In this document: positions 9,076 through 17,081 of the stretch, in pieces
Layout of the letters: each line of letters starts with the position of its first letter
How positions within the stretch are numbered: the stretch's first letter is position 1
DNA from: an uncultured Lachnospiraceae bacterium
GTDB lineage: Bacteria; Bacillota; Clostridia; Lachnospirales; Lachnospiraceae
Length of the DNA: 64,000 nt
Reading direction: 5' to 3'
Assembly (NCBI GenBank): GCA_900546495.1
Contig: URDN01000008.1
Span: 6,904 to 70,903 of the forward strand
The notes under the pieces: model-generated
Database searches by the model: none
What the model was told of the DNA's origin: nothing
The model's input: only the letters and a program-made list of their open reading frames with translations
Made by a program: the position numbers and the translations under genes

Positions 9076-10132
9076 GGTTGTCTACCTCCGTTTTTTCAAT
9101 ATTTTCTGTCTGAGTATCGCCTTTTTTGTTTTCTTCCAGACAGTCCTGCACACGCAGCCAGCATGCAGCACGATGATTTTCTCCCATCTCCACATATGGC
9201 GGCATCTGCTGCAGACAGATCTTCATTGCATGTTCACAACGCGGTGCAAACGGACATCCTTCCGGCGGATTTAACATATCGACCGGTGAACCCTCAATTG
9301 GAATCAGACGCTCATAACTCTCAGCATCTACACGCGGCATAGAACGAAGCAGACCTTTTGTATAAGGATGACCCGGATTATAGAAAATATCATCAACCGG
9401 TCCCTGCTCTACCATTTTACCTGCATACATAACAGATACCTTATCACAGATCTCTGCCACAACACCAAGGTTATGTGTGATAAAGATAATACCCATGTGA
9501 TTCTGTTTCTGAAGTTTTTTCATCAGCTCCAGGATCTGTGCCTGAATGGTTACATCCAGAGCGGTTGTCGGCTCATCGGCGATCAGAAGCTTCGGATGAC
9601 AGATCAGACCCATGGCGATCATAACCCTCTGACGCATACCGCCGGAAAGCTCATGCGGGTACTGTTTCATACGTTTTTCCACGTTGTTGATACCTACTTC
9701 TTCCAGCATCTTCATGGCATGCTTCGCGGCATCCTCTTTACTGATCTCTGTATCATGTGCTTTCAGAGCCTCAACCAGCTGGTTTCCGATGGTATAAACC
9801 GGATTCAGACAGGTCATCGGGTTCTGGAAGATCATTGCTACTTCTTTTCCACGGAAATTAATCATCTCGTTCTTGGTCTTTGACAGCATATCCTGTCCCT
9901 CAAAAGTAATGGAACCTCCCACTACTTTACCCGGATTCTGAAGTAATCCGATGATAGAATATGCTTCCACGCTTTTACCGGAACCAGACTCACCTACGAC
10001 ACCCATAACTTCATCATAATTGACATCGTAAGTAATTCCGTTTACTGCTTTTACTTCTCCTGCCGGAGTAAAGAAAGAGACCTTGAGATCTCTGACCTCT
10101 AACAGTTTATCATTTTTCTTTTCCTGTTCCAT
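9068..10132 (-). CDS. oppD: Oligopeptide ABC transporter ATPase OppD
   Basis: 354 residues. Walker A GESGSGKS, signature LSGGMRQR, Walker B LLIADEPTTALD and the C-terminal cysteine-bearing extension (EGCPFAPRC..) are all visible. It pairs with OppF to form the ATPase heterodimer. The tail after the last Cys is long and charged (NKKGDTQTENIEKTEVDNHE). It lies 17 bases behind oppC in the same operon. Confidence 0.93.
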   Translation of the reverse strand: MEQEKKNDKLLEVRDLKVSFFTPAGEVKAVNGITYDVNYDEVMGVVGESGSGKSVEAYSIIGLLQNPGKVVGGSITFEGQDMLSKTKNEMINFRGKEVAMIFQNPMTCLNPVYTIGNQLVEALKAHDTEISKEDAAKHAMKMLEEVGINNVEKRMKQYPHELSGGMRQRVMIAMGLICHPKLLIADEPTTALDVTIQAQILELMKKLQKQNHMGIIFITHNLGVVAEICDKVSVMYAGKMVEQGPVDDIFYNPGHPYTKGLLRSMPRVDAESYERLIPIEGSPVDMLNPPEGCPFAPRCEHAMKICLQQMPPYVEMGENHRAACWLRVQDCLEENKKGDTQTENIEKTEVDNHE

Positions 10133-10149
10133 TTTGTCTCCTCCTCTCC

Positions 10150-11496
10150 TTATTTCTTCAGCTTCGGATCTAATGCATCACGAAGTCCGTCACCGAACAG
10201 GTTCAGAGCCAGAATCATAAGACTCAGGATTCCTGCCGGGATAAATAATCTGTATGGATATGTGCTCAGACCACTTAAAGCCTCAGAACACATAGAACCT
10301 AAACTTGTCAGCGGGGCAGATACACCTACACCGATGAAAGAAAGGAAGGATTCCAAAAAGATTGCGGATGGAATCTGCAGGAATGTCGTTGTAATGATCT
10401 GTCCGATACAGTTCGGAAGCAGATGTTTACCAATGATACGTCCGCCTTTTGCACCAAGGGCGCGGGCAGCGGTCACGTACTCCTGCTGTTTTAACTGAAG
10501 GATCTGTCCACGGATGATTCGGCTCATGGTTACCCAGTATAATAAACCGAATGCAATAAACATGGAGATCAGGTTTGGTCCAAGAATCGTTACCAGATTC
10601 TGCAACGGTCCGTTACCGGTGTTCTGGAACTGCTCCAGCGCCGGTTTTAATGTTGCGGAAAGCAACAGGATGATCAGCATCTCCGGGATGGAGTAAATGA
10701 TCTCAACAATACGCTGCATTACCGTATCTACTACGCCACCGCAGTAACCGGAAATAGAACCATATAATGCACCGATGATCAGTACGATAATTGCCGCACA
10801 TACACCAACAATGATAGAGATTCTTGTTCCCACCATGACACGAACCATGATGTCACGACCCTGATCATCTGTACCAAATACATGTGGGAATACTTTCTCA
10901 CCATCTGCTTTTTTCTGAAGTTCCTGAGCAGAATAACCAAAGGCTTTGTGTTTGATTCTAAGTGCTTTGGCTGCCTCTGCCTCTGTCACATGCTCCTCAC
11001 TCTCTTTCTGCTGAGAAACACTTGCTTTCGCACGGATCTTTGATTCTTCAATACGACTTAATTCCTTACCTTCTGCTTCAGCTTCAGCTTTTGCTTTCTC
11101 GACTGCCTCATCCGGTGTCAGATTTTCGGTATCGTTATGTTCTTCCATATAGGCATTGATCTTCTCCTGATCTTCCAGAGTATAATGCCATGGATGTAAC
11201 GCCTCAGAACCACGTACCTGCTGCTTATAAGTATAAGGAACCACGCTCGGTCCCACAAATCCGAAAATAACCAGAGCAATGATAATCCCCAGGGCAACCA
11301 TTGCAACCTTGTTTCTGCGAAGGCGACGCCATGCATCTGCCCAGTAGGAAACACTCTTACGATCTTTGATAAAATCTGCTTTTTCCTGTGAGCTTGCCGC
11401 TTCAAATGCATCCTCCGGTAATTTGCTCCACTCTAAAATATCATCAATATTCGGTTGAAGAGAGCCTGGTTTCTGAAATCTTTTCTTTCCAGACAT
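10150..11496 (-). CDS. oppC: Oligopeptide ABC transporter permease OppC with charged insert
   Basis: 448 residues, longer than the usual 300-350. The first membrane helix (about residues 65-90) is followed by an insert of roughly 100 residues very rich in Glu/Lys/Ala (for example EKAKAEAEAEGKELSRIEES), predicted helical. Then come FGTDDQGRDIMVRVM and the BPD_transp core with EAA loop TAARALGAKGGRIIGKH. By the usual OppC topology the insert lies outside the cell between helices 1 and 2, where it could contact OppA (inference). The start at 11496 has GGAGG 9 bases upstream and lies 2 bases past the oppB stop; a start at 11550 would sit within oppB. Confidence 0.9.
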   Translation of the reverse strand: MSGKKRFQKPGSLQPNIDDILEWSKLPEDAFEAASSQEKADFIKDRKSVSYWADAWRRLRRNKVAMVALGIIIALVIFGFVGPSVVPYTYKQQVRGSEALHPWHYTLEDQEKINAYMEEHNDTENLTPDEAVEKAKAEAEAEGKELSRIEESKIRAKASVSQQKESEEHVTEAEAAKALRIKHKAFGYSAQELQKKADGEKVFPHVFGTDDQGRDIMVRVMVGTRISIIVGVCAAIIVLIIGALYGSISGYCGGVVDTVMQRIVEIIYSIPEMLIILLLSATLKPALEQFQNTGNGPLQNLVTILGPNLISMFIAFGLLYWVTMSRIIRGQILQLKQQEYVTAARALGAKGGRIIGKHLLPNCIGQIITTTFLQIPSAIFLESFLSFIGVGVSAPLTSLGSMCSEALSGLSTYPYRLFIPAGILSLMILALNLFGDGLRDALDPKLKK

Positions 11497-11498
11497 GC

Positions 11499-12440
11499 TT
11501 AATTTCCTCCCTTCGCCAGATTGATACGCGGATCTACCAGTTTGTAGCACAGGTCAACGATCAGGTTCATGATAACAATAAAGGAAGCCAGGAAAATTGT
11601 GGTTCCCATGATCAGCGGATAATCACGGTTCTGGATAGCCTGAATAAAATAACGGCCCAGTCCCGGGATAGAGAATACCTGCTCAACAACCATACCGCCA
11701 CACAGTGTAAATGCAATCTGCGGTCCCAGATAAGTGATAACCGGGATCAATGCATTTCTCAGCGCATGCTTGAAAATAATTTTTCCGTTTTTCAGACCTT
11801 TTGCACGTGCTGTCTTAATATATTCCTGATTGATGGAATCCAGCATCGCTGTTCTGGTCTGTCGTGACAGATAACACATCGGGTAAAATCCTAATGCCAG
11901 ACATGGCAGGACGTAACTCTTTGGTGTTCCGTCAAATAATGCCGGGAATACTTTAAATCCCGGGATACCTCCACATAATGTGTGAAGTAATAATGTTGCA
12001 ACTACGAATCCTGGCATGGAGATACCGATAGTACATACTACTCTAAGGAAGCTGTCTACCCATGTACCTCTCTTGTAAGCTGCCAGACACCCAAGTGGAA
12101 GTCCTACTGCAATTGCCCATAAAAGTGCAAACACACCTACTTTTGCAGAAACCGGAAACATTTCTTTGATAATGTCTAATACTGCACGGTTTTTCTGCAT
12201 TTTGATTGATGTACCAAAATCTCCGTGAAGAAGATTTCCAAGATATTTGCCCAGCTGAACGATCAGGGGCTTGTCAAGTCCATATTTCGCATTTAAAGCG
12301 TCGATGGTCGCCTGTGTCGGAGTTTTCTCAGATAACCACGGATTACCCGGGATTGCATTCATCAAGAAAAACGTAACACACGCAACTACCAGCACTGTAA
12401 CAATCGCCATAAAGACTCTTCGTACTGTGTACTTCGCCAT
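11499..12440 (-). CDS. oppB: Oligopeptide ABC transporter permease OppB
   Basis: 313 residues and the first gene of the operon. The N-terminal helix (YTVRRVFMAIVTVLVVACVT), the EAA motif TARAKGLKNGKIIFKHALRN and the C-terminal EQVFSIPGLGRYFIQAI signature are typical of OppB/DppB. It forms the membrane channel with OppC. The operon promoter lies about 100 bases upstream. Confidence 0.93.
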   Translation of the reverse strand: MAKYTVRRVFMAIVTVLVVACVTFFLMNAIPGNPWLSEKTPTQATIDALNAKYGLDKPLIVQLGKYLGNLLHGDFGTSIKMQKNRAVLDIIKEMFPVSAKVGVFALLWAIAVGLPLGCLAAYKRGTWVDSFLRVVCTIGISMPGFVVATLLLHTLCGGIPGFKVFPALFDGTPKSYVLPCLALGFYPMCYLSRQTRTAMLDSINQEYIKTARAKGLKNGKIIFKHALRNALIPVITYLGPQIAFTLCGGMVVEQVFSIPGLGRYFIQAIQNRDYPLIMGTTIFLASFIVIMNLIVDLCYKLVDPRINLAKGGN

Positions 12441-12521
12441 TTTTTACACCTTTCCTCTCTCATTCTCATACGTCACGCTGTCGCCAATTTTATACAATTC
12501 TCTAGTGCTTTACTATTGTAA

Positions 12522-12533
12522 ATTGTCGACAAT
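12522..12533. promoter_or_regulatory. GntR/FCD-like operator at the opp start site
   Basis: Perfect 12-base palindrome ATTGTCGACAAT placed just after the -10 box, at the expected transcription start of oppB. It fits the FadR/FCD half-site logic (GT..AC with flanking AT). Binding here would repress opp. The GntR gene at 3820-4509 is a candidate partner by proximity only. Confidence 0.5.
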
Positions 12534-12540
12534 ATCAATT

Positions 12541-12569
12541 ATTATACCTGCTTTTTACATAATGGTCAA
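12541..12569 (-). promoter_or_regulatory. Sigma-A promoter of the opp operon
   Basis: On the minus strand TTGACC, 17 bases, TATAAT. The predicted start near 12534 leaves a leader of about 95 bases. Confidence 0.8.
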
Positions 12570-12742
12570 CTAAAATAGCTAATTTTTGTATTTATTTTTC
12601 GCACACCTGTTTTTGTGGCACGCACACTTTTCCTCCTTTTGTCTTTTGTTTACAGAATATTTTTAATAATACGGTAAAAACATGCAAAAGTCAGCACTGA
12701 ATTTTCCGGATATTTTGTATAATTTTACCTTCCTGAAATAGA

Positions 12743-12928
12743 GGCTGGAGGAGGACATACACACGGACACGGACATTTTTCTGCATCCGCTGCGCCGCTT
12801 ATCTCTGCCTCCTCCCGCGAACTCACACGCAAAACCAGCGTGCTCAGACACACTCCCGGAGGCAGGCTATGCTCGCTCCTGCAACGAAAAATGTCCTACC
12901 GTCCTGTGTGCATGTCCTCCTGCCAGCC
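12743..12928. repeat. 186-bp G+C-rich near-palindrome (structured element)
   Basis: The left arm begins GGCTGGAGGAGGACATACAC and runs 12743-12781. The right arm (12886-12928, complement) begins GGCTGGCAGGAGGACATGCA. The arms match over about 40 bases with a few mismatches and bulges, ending in GGACATTTTTC on both. The interior holds further pairings (GCCTCC 12807-12812 with GGAGGC 12858-12863; CACGC 12826-12830 with GCGTG 12838-12842). Base composition is clearly richer in G+C than the flanking AT-rich spacer. A 62-codon frame through it looks incidental. It may be a structured RNA, a REP/MITE-like element or a remnant; I do not recognise a named family. The rest of the 645-base spacer holds the opp promoter on the left and nothing else I can name. 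Confidence 0.6.
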
Positions 12929-13085
12929 ACCACATTTCATTCACTCCAAACTGTGCCACAGCTGGCGCTGCCCTATTTTTGCACTAGAATTTTTTTCTGT
13001 TTCGTTATAGAATAACAGAGCAAACCTCTTTGCTATAAATGTATGATTCATGCAGATCAAAAATATACTATTAAGGAGTTTGATT

Positions 13086-14108
13086 ATGAAAAATTCAACT
13101 ATTACTTTTATTACTGATCAGCTAAAGCAGCTGACTTCTATTCCAAGTCCTTCAGGATTCACAAAAGAAGTAAGCCGCTATCTGATTTCCACACTGGAAG
13201 AATTAGGATATGCTCCGGAGCGTTCCCGCAAAGGTAATGTCCTTGTAACGATCGGTGGCGAAGGAAGCCCTCTGATTCTTGCAGCGCATGTAGACACTCT
13301 TGGTGCTATGGTTCGTTCCATCAAAAGCAACGGCCGTCTGCGCCCAACAACACTCGGCGGACATCAGTGGAGTACTGCTGACGGAGAAAACTGTACCGTA
13401 CACACAAGAGATGGCAAAGTATACACCGGTGTCGTATTAAATAAAGAACCGTCTGCACATGTAGCTGATCAGAAAGTGGAAACGACAGAAGAAAACATGG
13501 AAATTCTGCTGGATGAAAATGTAAGCTCTGAAAAAGACGTAAAGGCTCTTGGCGTTCAGACCGGCGATATCATTGCCATGGATCCGCGTACAACTGTTAC
13601 TCCAAGCGGTTACATTAAGAGCCGTTTTCTGGATGACAAACTATCCGCTGCAATCCTGCTGGGAATTGCAAAAGAAATTGCTGCCGGAACACTTACTTTG
13701 AATCGCAAAGTTTCCTTATTATTTACTGTTTATGAAGAAGTCGGTCACGGTGGAAGTTTCATCCCGGCAGATACAGAAGAAATGATTTCCGTCGACATGG
13801 GCTGCGTTGGTGATGACCTTGGCTGTACCGAACGTATGGTTTCTATCTGTGCCAAAGATTCCGGCGGTCCTTACAACTACGATCTGGTAACAGAACTGTC
13901 TGAACTTGCAAAAGCAAATGGTCTGGATTATGCCATTGATGTATATCCACATTATGGTTCAGACGTGGAAGCAACGCTGCGGGGCGGTTTTGATATCCGT
14001 CATGGGCTGATCGGTCCGGGTGTGTATGCCTCCCACAACTATGAGCGCTCCCATGTGGATGGTGTCAAAAATACATTTGAACTGTTAAAAGCATATTTGA
14101 CCAAATAA
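13086..14108 (+). CDS. M42-family metallo-aminopeptidase
   Basis: 340 residues, cytoplasmic di-metal aminopeptidase of the FrvX/glutamyl-aminopeptidase type. Ligand and catalytic motifs: LAAHVDT (His, Asp), SRFLDDKLSA (Asp), YEEVGHGG (catalytic Glu pair), SVDMG (Asp), and SHNYERSH near the C-terminus (His). AAGGAG lies 6 bases before the ATG at 13086; a start at 13050 lacks such a site. It faces away from the opp operon, and with pepT it forms a peptide-degrading neighbourhood. Substrate preference cannot be told from the sequence. Confidence 0.9.
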   Translation: MKNSTITFITDQLKQLTSIPSPSGFTKEVSRYLISTLEELGYAPERSRKGNVLVTIGGEGSPLILAAHVDTLGAMVRSIKSNGRLRPTTLGGHQWSTADGENCTVHTRDGKVYTGVVLNKEPSAHVADQKVETTEENMEILLDENVSSEKDVKALGVQTGDIIAMDPRTTVTPSGYIKSRFLDDKLSAAILLGIAKEIAAGTLTLNRKVSLLFTVYEEVGHGGSFIPADTEEMISVDMGCVGDDLGCTERMVSICAKDSGGPYNYDLVTELSELAKANGLDYAIDVYPHYGSDVEATLRGGFDIRHGLIGPGVYASHNYERSHVDGVKNTFELLKAYLTK

Positions 14109-14123
14109 GCAACTCTGCCATAG

Positions 14124-14168
14124 AAAAAAAATGCGGGACGATGTTCTTACATCGACCCGCATTTTTAT
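14124..14168. terminator. Bidirectional terminator
   Basis: Stem ATGCGGG-CGATGT / ACATCG-CCCGCAT (14131-14162) with A8 on the left and T5 on the right. It serves the convergent M42 peptidase gene (+) and the antiterminator gene (-). Confidence 0.9.
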
Positions 14169-14193
14169 ATTTGTCCGTTTTTCCGAGACAAAA

Positions 14194-15024
14194 CTATTCA
14201 TCATCCTGACTCACTCGCTCAATATGCATGGCCAGATATCCGATCTCCAATTCCTCCAACGGATTCCGAAGCGCATGACTGAGATGATCACATACAGTCG
14301 TTGCCAGTTCATAGGATTCCGGAAAATTATGTTGTACATAATCGTTCATATTGACTTTCAGGGACTCCCCTTTGAGCGCACGTGCAACCATATATTTCAC
14401 ATGGTTCATCAGACGATTATAGCTCAAAGACATCACATTGATATGAATACCACGCTGTTCCTCGATCAAGGATATACAATCACGCACCGTCCGCGCCATC
14501 TGCATGGATACCGAAACAGATTCTTTTTCCAGTGCGGAATGAATGTGTAATGCCACATAACCGATCTCGTCATCATCAATATCAATCTGTTTTTCTTCTT
14601 TCAGAATCGGCCGTATGAGAGATGCGACTTTAAATTCTGCATGGAACAATGTCTTGATATCCTCTGTCAGTGGATTGGAAATCTGCTCCCCTTTTTGCAG
14701 ACGCTGTACCGCAAACGCGATATGATCTGCCATCGGAAACAGAATACTGCGGTCAATTTTTCCAAAATGCCGCTCTGCCTCGTTCAGAATCCGGTTTGCC
14801 ATCTGAAAATATTCCGGTTGGATGGTCTTGATCAGATCAGCAGCAGCTCCCCGTGAGGAAGTCTCTTGCAGGGAATACACGGTACAGTCCACCGGCTGTT
14901 CAAAACGCTCGCCGGGCTTTTTCCCGAATCCGACACCTTTTCCTAAAAGCACATATTCTTTACTGTTATTCATATCAATGGCAATTACCCCATTATGATT
15001 CAATACCTTACATATGCGATACAT
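14194..15024 (-). CDS. glcT: BglG/GlcT-family transcriptional antiterminator
   Basis: 276 residues. An N-terminal co-antiterminator RNA-binding domain (about 1-55, with MYRICKVLNHNGVIAID and LLGKGVGFGKKPG) is followed by two PRD domains. These carry the phosphorylatable histidines (ADHIAFAVQRL, VALHIHSAL; NRLMNHVKYM, LAMHIERV). Such proteins bind a ribonucleic antiterminator and stop formation of the leader terminator when sugar is being taken up; EII-dependent phosphorylation switches them off. The neighbouring ptsG has a matching leader at 19364-19421, so ptsG is the likely target. GlcT rather than LicT/SacT is inferred from context. Confidence 0.85.
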   Translation of the reverse strand: MYRICKVLNHNGVIAIDMNNSKEYVLLGKGVGFGKKPGERFEQPVDCTVYSLQETSSRGAAADLIKTIQPEYFQMANRILNEAERHFGKIDRSILFPMADHIAFAVQRLQKGEQISNPLTEDIKTLFHAEFKVASLIRPILKEEKQIDIDDDEIGYVALHIHSALEKESVSVSMQMARTVRDCISLIEEQRGIHINVMSLSYNRLMNHVKYMVARALKGESLKVNMNDYVQHNFPESYELATTVCDHLSHALRNPLEELEIGYLAMHIERVSQDDE

Positions 15025-15240
15025 ATTTTACTTCCTTCTCCCACAAAATAGTTTATAATGATATTATTTTAGCATAGAACCCCGTATTTTCAAACCCACA
15101 AAACAGAAATCTCCCTGTAAAAAACGATAAAAAGCAATCCTATGCTGTACATATTGTTATAAATCAACGTTCTGTACAAGCACGCTTCATTTTTACAGTA
15201 TCATTTTTATAGTATCATATTTACGATAATATTTGCAAAA

Positions 15241-15279
15241 CGGACAGCAACAAATCCTCACCGAATCTGCTGCTGCCCG
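15241..15279 (-). terminator. Probable terminator after ptsI
   Basis: Imperfect stem CGGGCAGCAGCAGAT / ATTTGTTGCTGTCCG on the minus strand, followed by TTTTGC. It lies 22 bases past the ptsI stop and ahead of the antiterminator gene. Confidence 0.6.
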
Positions 15280-15300
15280 TATTTCTTTGGTCAAAATTTA

Positions 15301-16926
15301 TTATTCTGCATATGCACGGATATTTTTACGAACTTTCAAAACCATGGACGGTGCCACGGAAAGCTCATCCACACCAATTTCCATAAATGCACTGGTCAGT
15401 TCCAGATCTGCGCCAAGCTCGCCGCAGATACCTGCCCATTTTCCATATTTGTGTGCATTTTCCACAACCATACGGATCATGCGTAAAATTGCTTTGTGAT
15501 GTGCATTGTAAAAATCATCCAGTTTTGCATTCTGACGGTCGATGGCCAGTGTATACTGTGTCAGGTCGTTGGTTCCGATACTGAAGAAATCTACCATCTG
15601 TGCCAGTTCATCACTGATCATAACCGCTGCCGGTGTCTCGATCATCACACCCTGCTCAGGCATTTTATATGGAATTTCTGCCGCTTCCAGTTCTGCCCGC
15701 ACTTCTTCTACAATGGCAAAAATCTGCTCCACTTCTTCAGTGGATGTGATCATCGGATACATCACAGACAGATTTCCGTATACAGCAGCGCGAAGCAATG
15801 CACGAAGCTGTGTTTTGAAGATTTCCGGCTGCTTCAAACAGATACGGATCGCACGGTAACCCATTGCCGGATTTTCTTCTTTGCCAAGGTTAAAATAATC
15901 CACCTGTTTGTCTGCACCAATGTCAAGGGTACGGATAATCACTTTTTTGCCTGCCATCAACTGCAATGCCTGTTTGTAAGCTGCAAACTGTTCTTCCTCT
16001 GTCGGGAAATCTGTTTTTCCAAGATACAGGAATTCGCTTCGGAACAGACCAACACCCTCTGCATCATTATCCAGTACACTTGCGATGTCAGACACACTTC
16101 CGATATTTGCATACAGATGTACGTGTTTTCCGTCCTTTGTGACGGTTTCCTGCCCTTTCATCTGCTGCAAAAGCTGTTGTTTTTCCGCTTCTTCTGCCAT
16201 GCGAACTTTTGTCTGTGCACATACTTCCTCTGACGGTTCTACCGTGAAGGTTTCTTCAAATCCATCGACCACTGCCTGCATGCCATTCTGCAGCGCATCC
16301 AGATCCATCGGCACACCAATCAGCGCCGGAATGTTCATCATCCGGGCAAGGATTGCAGTATGGGAGTTGGTGGATCCGTGTACAGTTACAAAACCAAGGA
16401 TTTTGTCTTTGTCCATCTGAACCGTCTCACTTGGAGACAGATCATCAGCCACGATAATGGACGGTTCCATATCGTTCATATCCACCGGCGCATTTCCGGA
16501 CAGATTCTGAACCAGACGATTGGAAATATCTCTGACATCCGCAGAACGTGCCTGCATATAATCATCGTCCATGCTGGCAAACATTTCCGCAAAATTGTCT
16601 CCGGTAACAGCAACAGCATATTCTGCATTGACCATCTCATTACGGATCATATTGCAGATCGCATCCTGATAATCCTCATCTTCCAGCATCATCTGATGTA
16701 CTTCAAAAATCGCTGCGCTCGCTTCTCCAACTTCTTTGACTGCCTTGTCGTACAGTTTTTGAAGCTGCTCCTGAGAAGCGTTCACCGCTTCCTGCATACG
16801 GGCGATCTCGCCTTCTGCATCTGTGATTTTTTCCCGTTTTACCTGTACATCATTTTTCTTAAATACCACGATCGGTCCTAAGACAATTCCTTTATACACG
16901 GATTTTCCTTTGTACTCCTGTGCCAT
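15301..16926 (-). CDS. ptsI: PTS enzyme I
   Basis: 541 residues, phosphoenolpyruvate:protein phosphotransferase, the general cytoplasmic enzyme that phosphorylates HPr. The phospho-histidine motif HGSTNSHTAILAR (His189) lies in the swivel domain. The PEP-binding barrel shows SEFLYLGK, MYPMITSTEEV, GVMIETPAA and FSIGTNDLTQYTLAIDR. The gene follows ptsG by 155 bases. HPr (ptsH) is not in the window. Confidence 0.96.
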   Translation of the reverse strand: MAQEYKGKSVYKGIVLGPIVVFKKNDVQVKREKITDAEGEIARMQEAVNASQEQLQKLYDKAVKEVGEASAAIFEVHQMMLEDEDYQDAICNMIRNEMVNAEYAVAVTGDNFAEMFASMDDDYMQARSADVRDISNRLVQNLSGNAPVDMNDMEPSIIVADDLSPSETVQMDKDKILGFVTVHGSTNSHTAILARMMNIPALIGVPMDLDALQNGMQAVVDGFEETFTVEPSEEVCAQTKVRMAEEAEKQQLLQQMKGQETVTKDGKHVHLYANIGSVSDIASVLDNDAEGVGLFRSEFLYLGKTDFPTEEEQFAAYKQALQLMAGKKVIIRTLDIGADKQVDYFNLGKEENPAMGYRAIRICLKQPEIFKTQLRALLRAAVYGNLSVMYPMITSTEEVEQIFAIVEEVRAELEAAEIPYKMPEQGVMIETPAAVMISDELAQMVDFFSIGTNDLTQYTLAIDRQNAKLDDFYNAHHKAILRMIRMVVENAHKYGKWAGICGELGADLELTSAFMEIGVDELSVAPSMVLKVRKNIRAYAE

Positions 16927-17081
16927 ACTGCTCTCCTTCTCCTGATGATAATTTGTTTCATACTTTGTTGTTTCAATCTTCTTCTATTTGGCAGCTCAGG
17001 TTTCTTTTTGCCAACCCCTGAACTGCACTTATTTTTTCTTCGTACATGATTGTTGCAAATACCGTTGCAAATAACTTTTCT

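Noticed and set aside
12663..12851. 62-codon minus-strand frame
   Set aside because: It runs out of the G+C-rich palindrome into AT-rich spacer, has no ribosome site and its composition is unlike proteins.
12743..12928. 6S RNA identity for the near-palindrome
   Set aside because: Length and long hairpin shape fit loosely, but I see no convincing central bubble, promoter or terminator on either strand.
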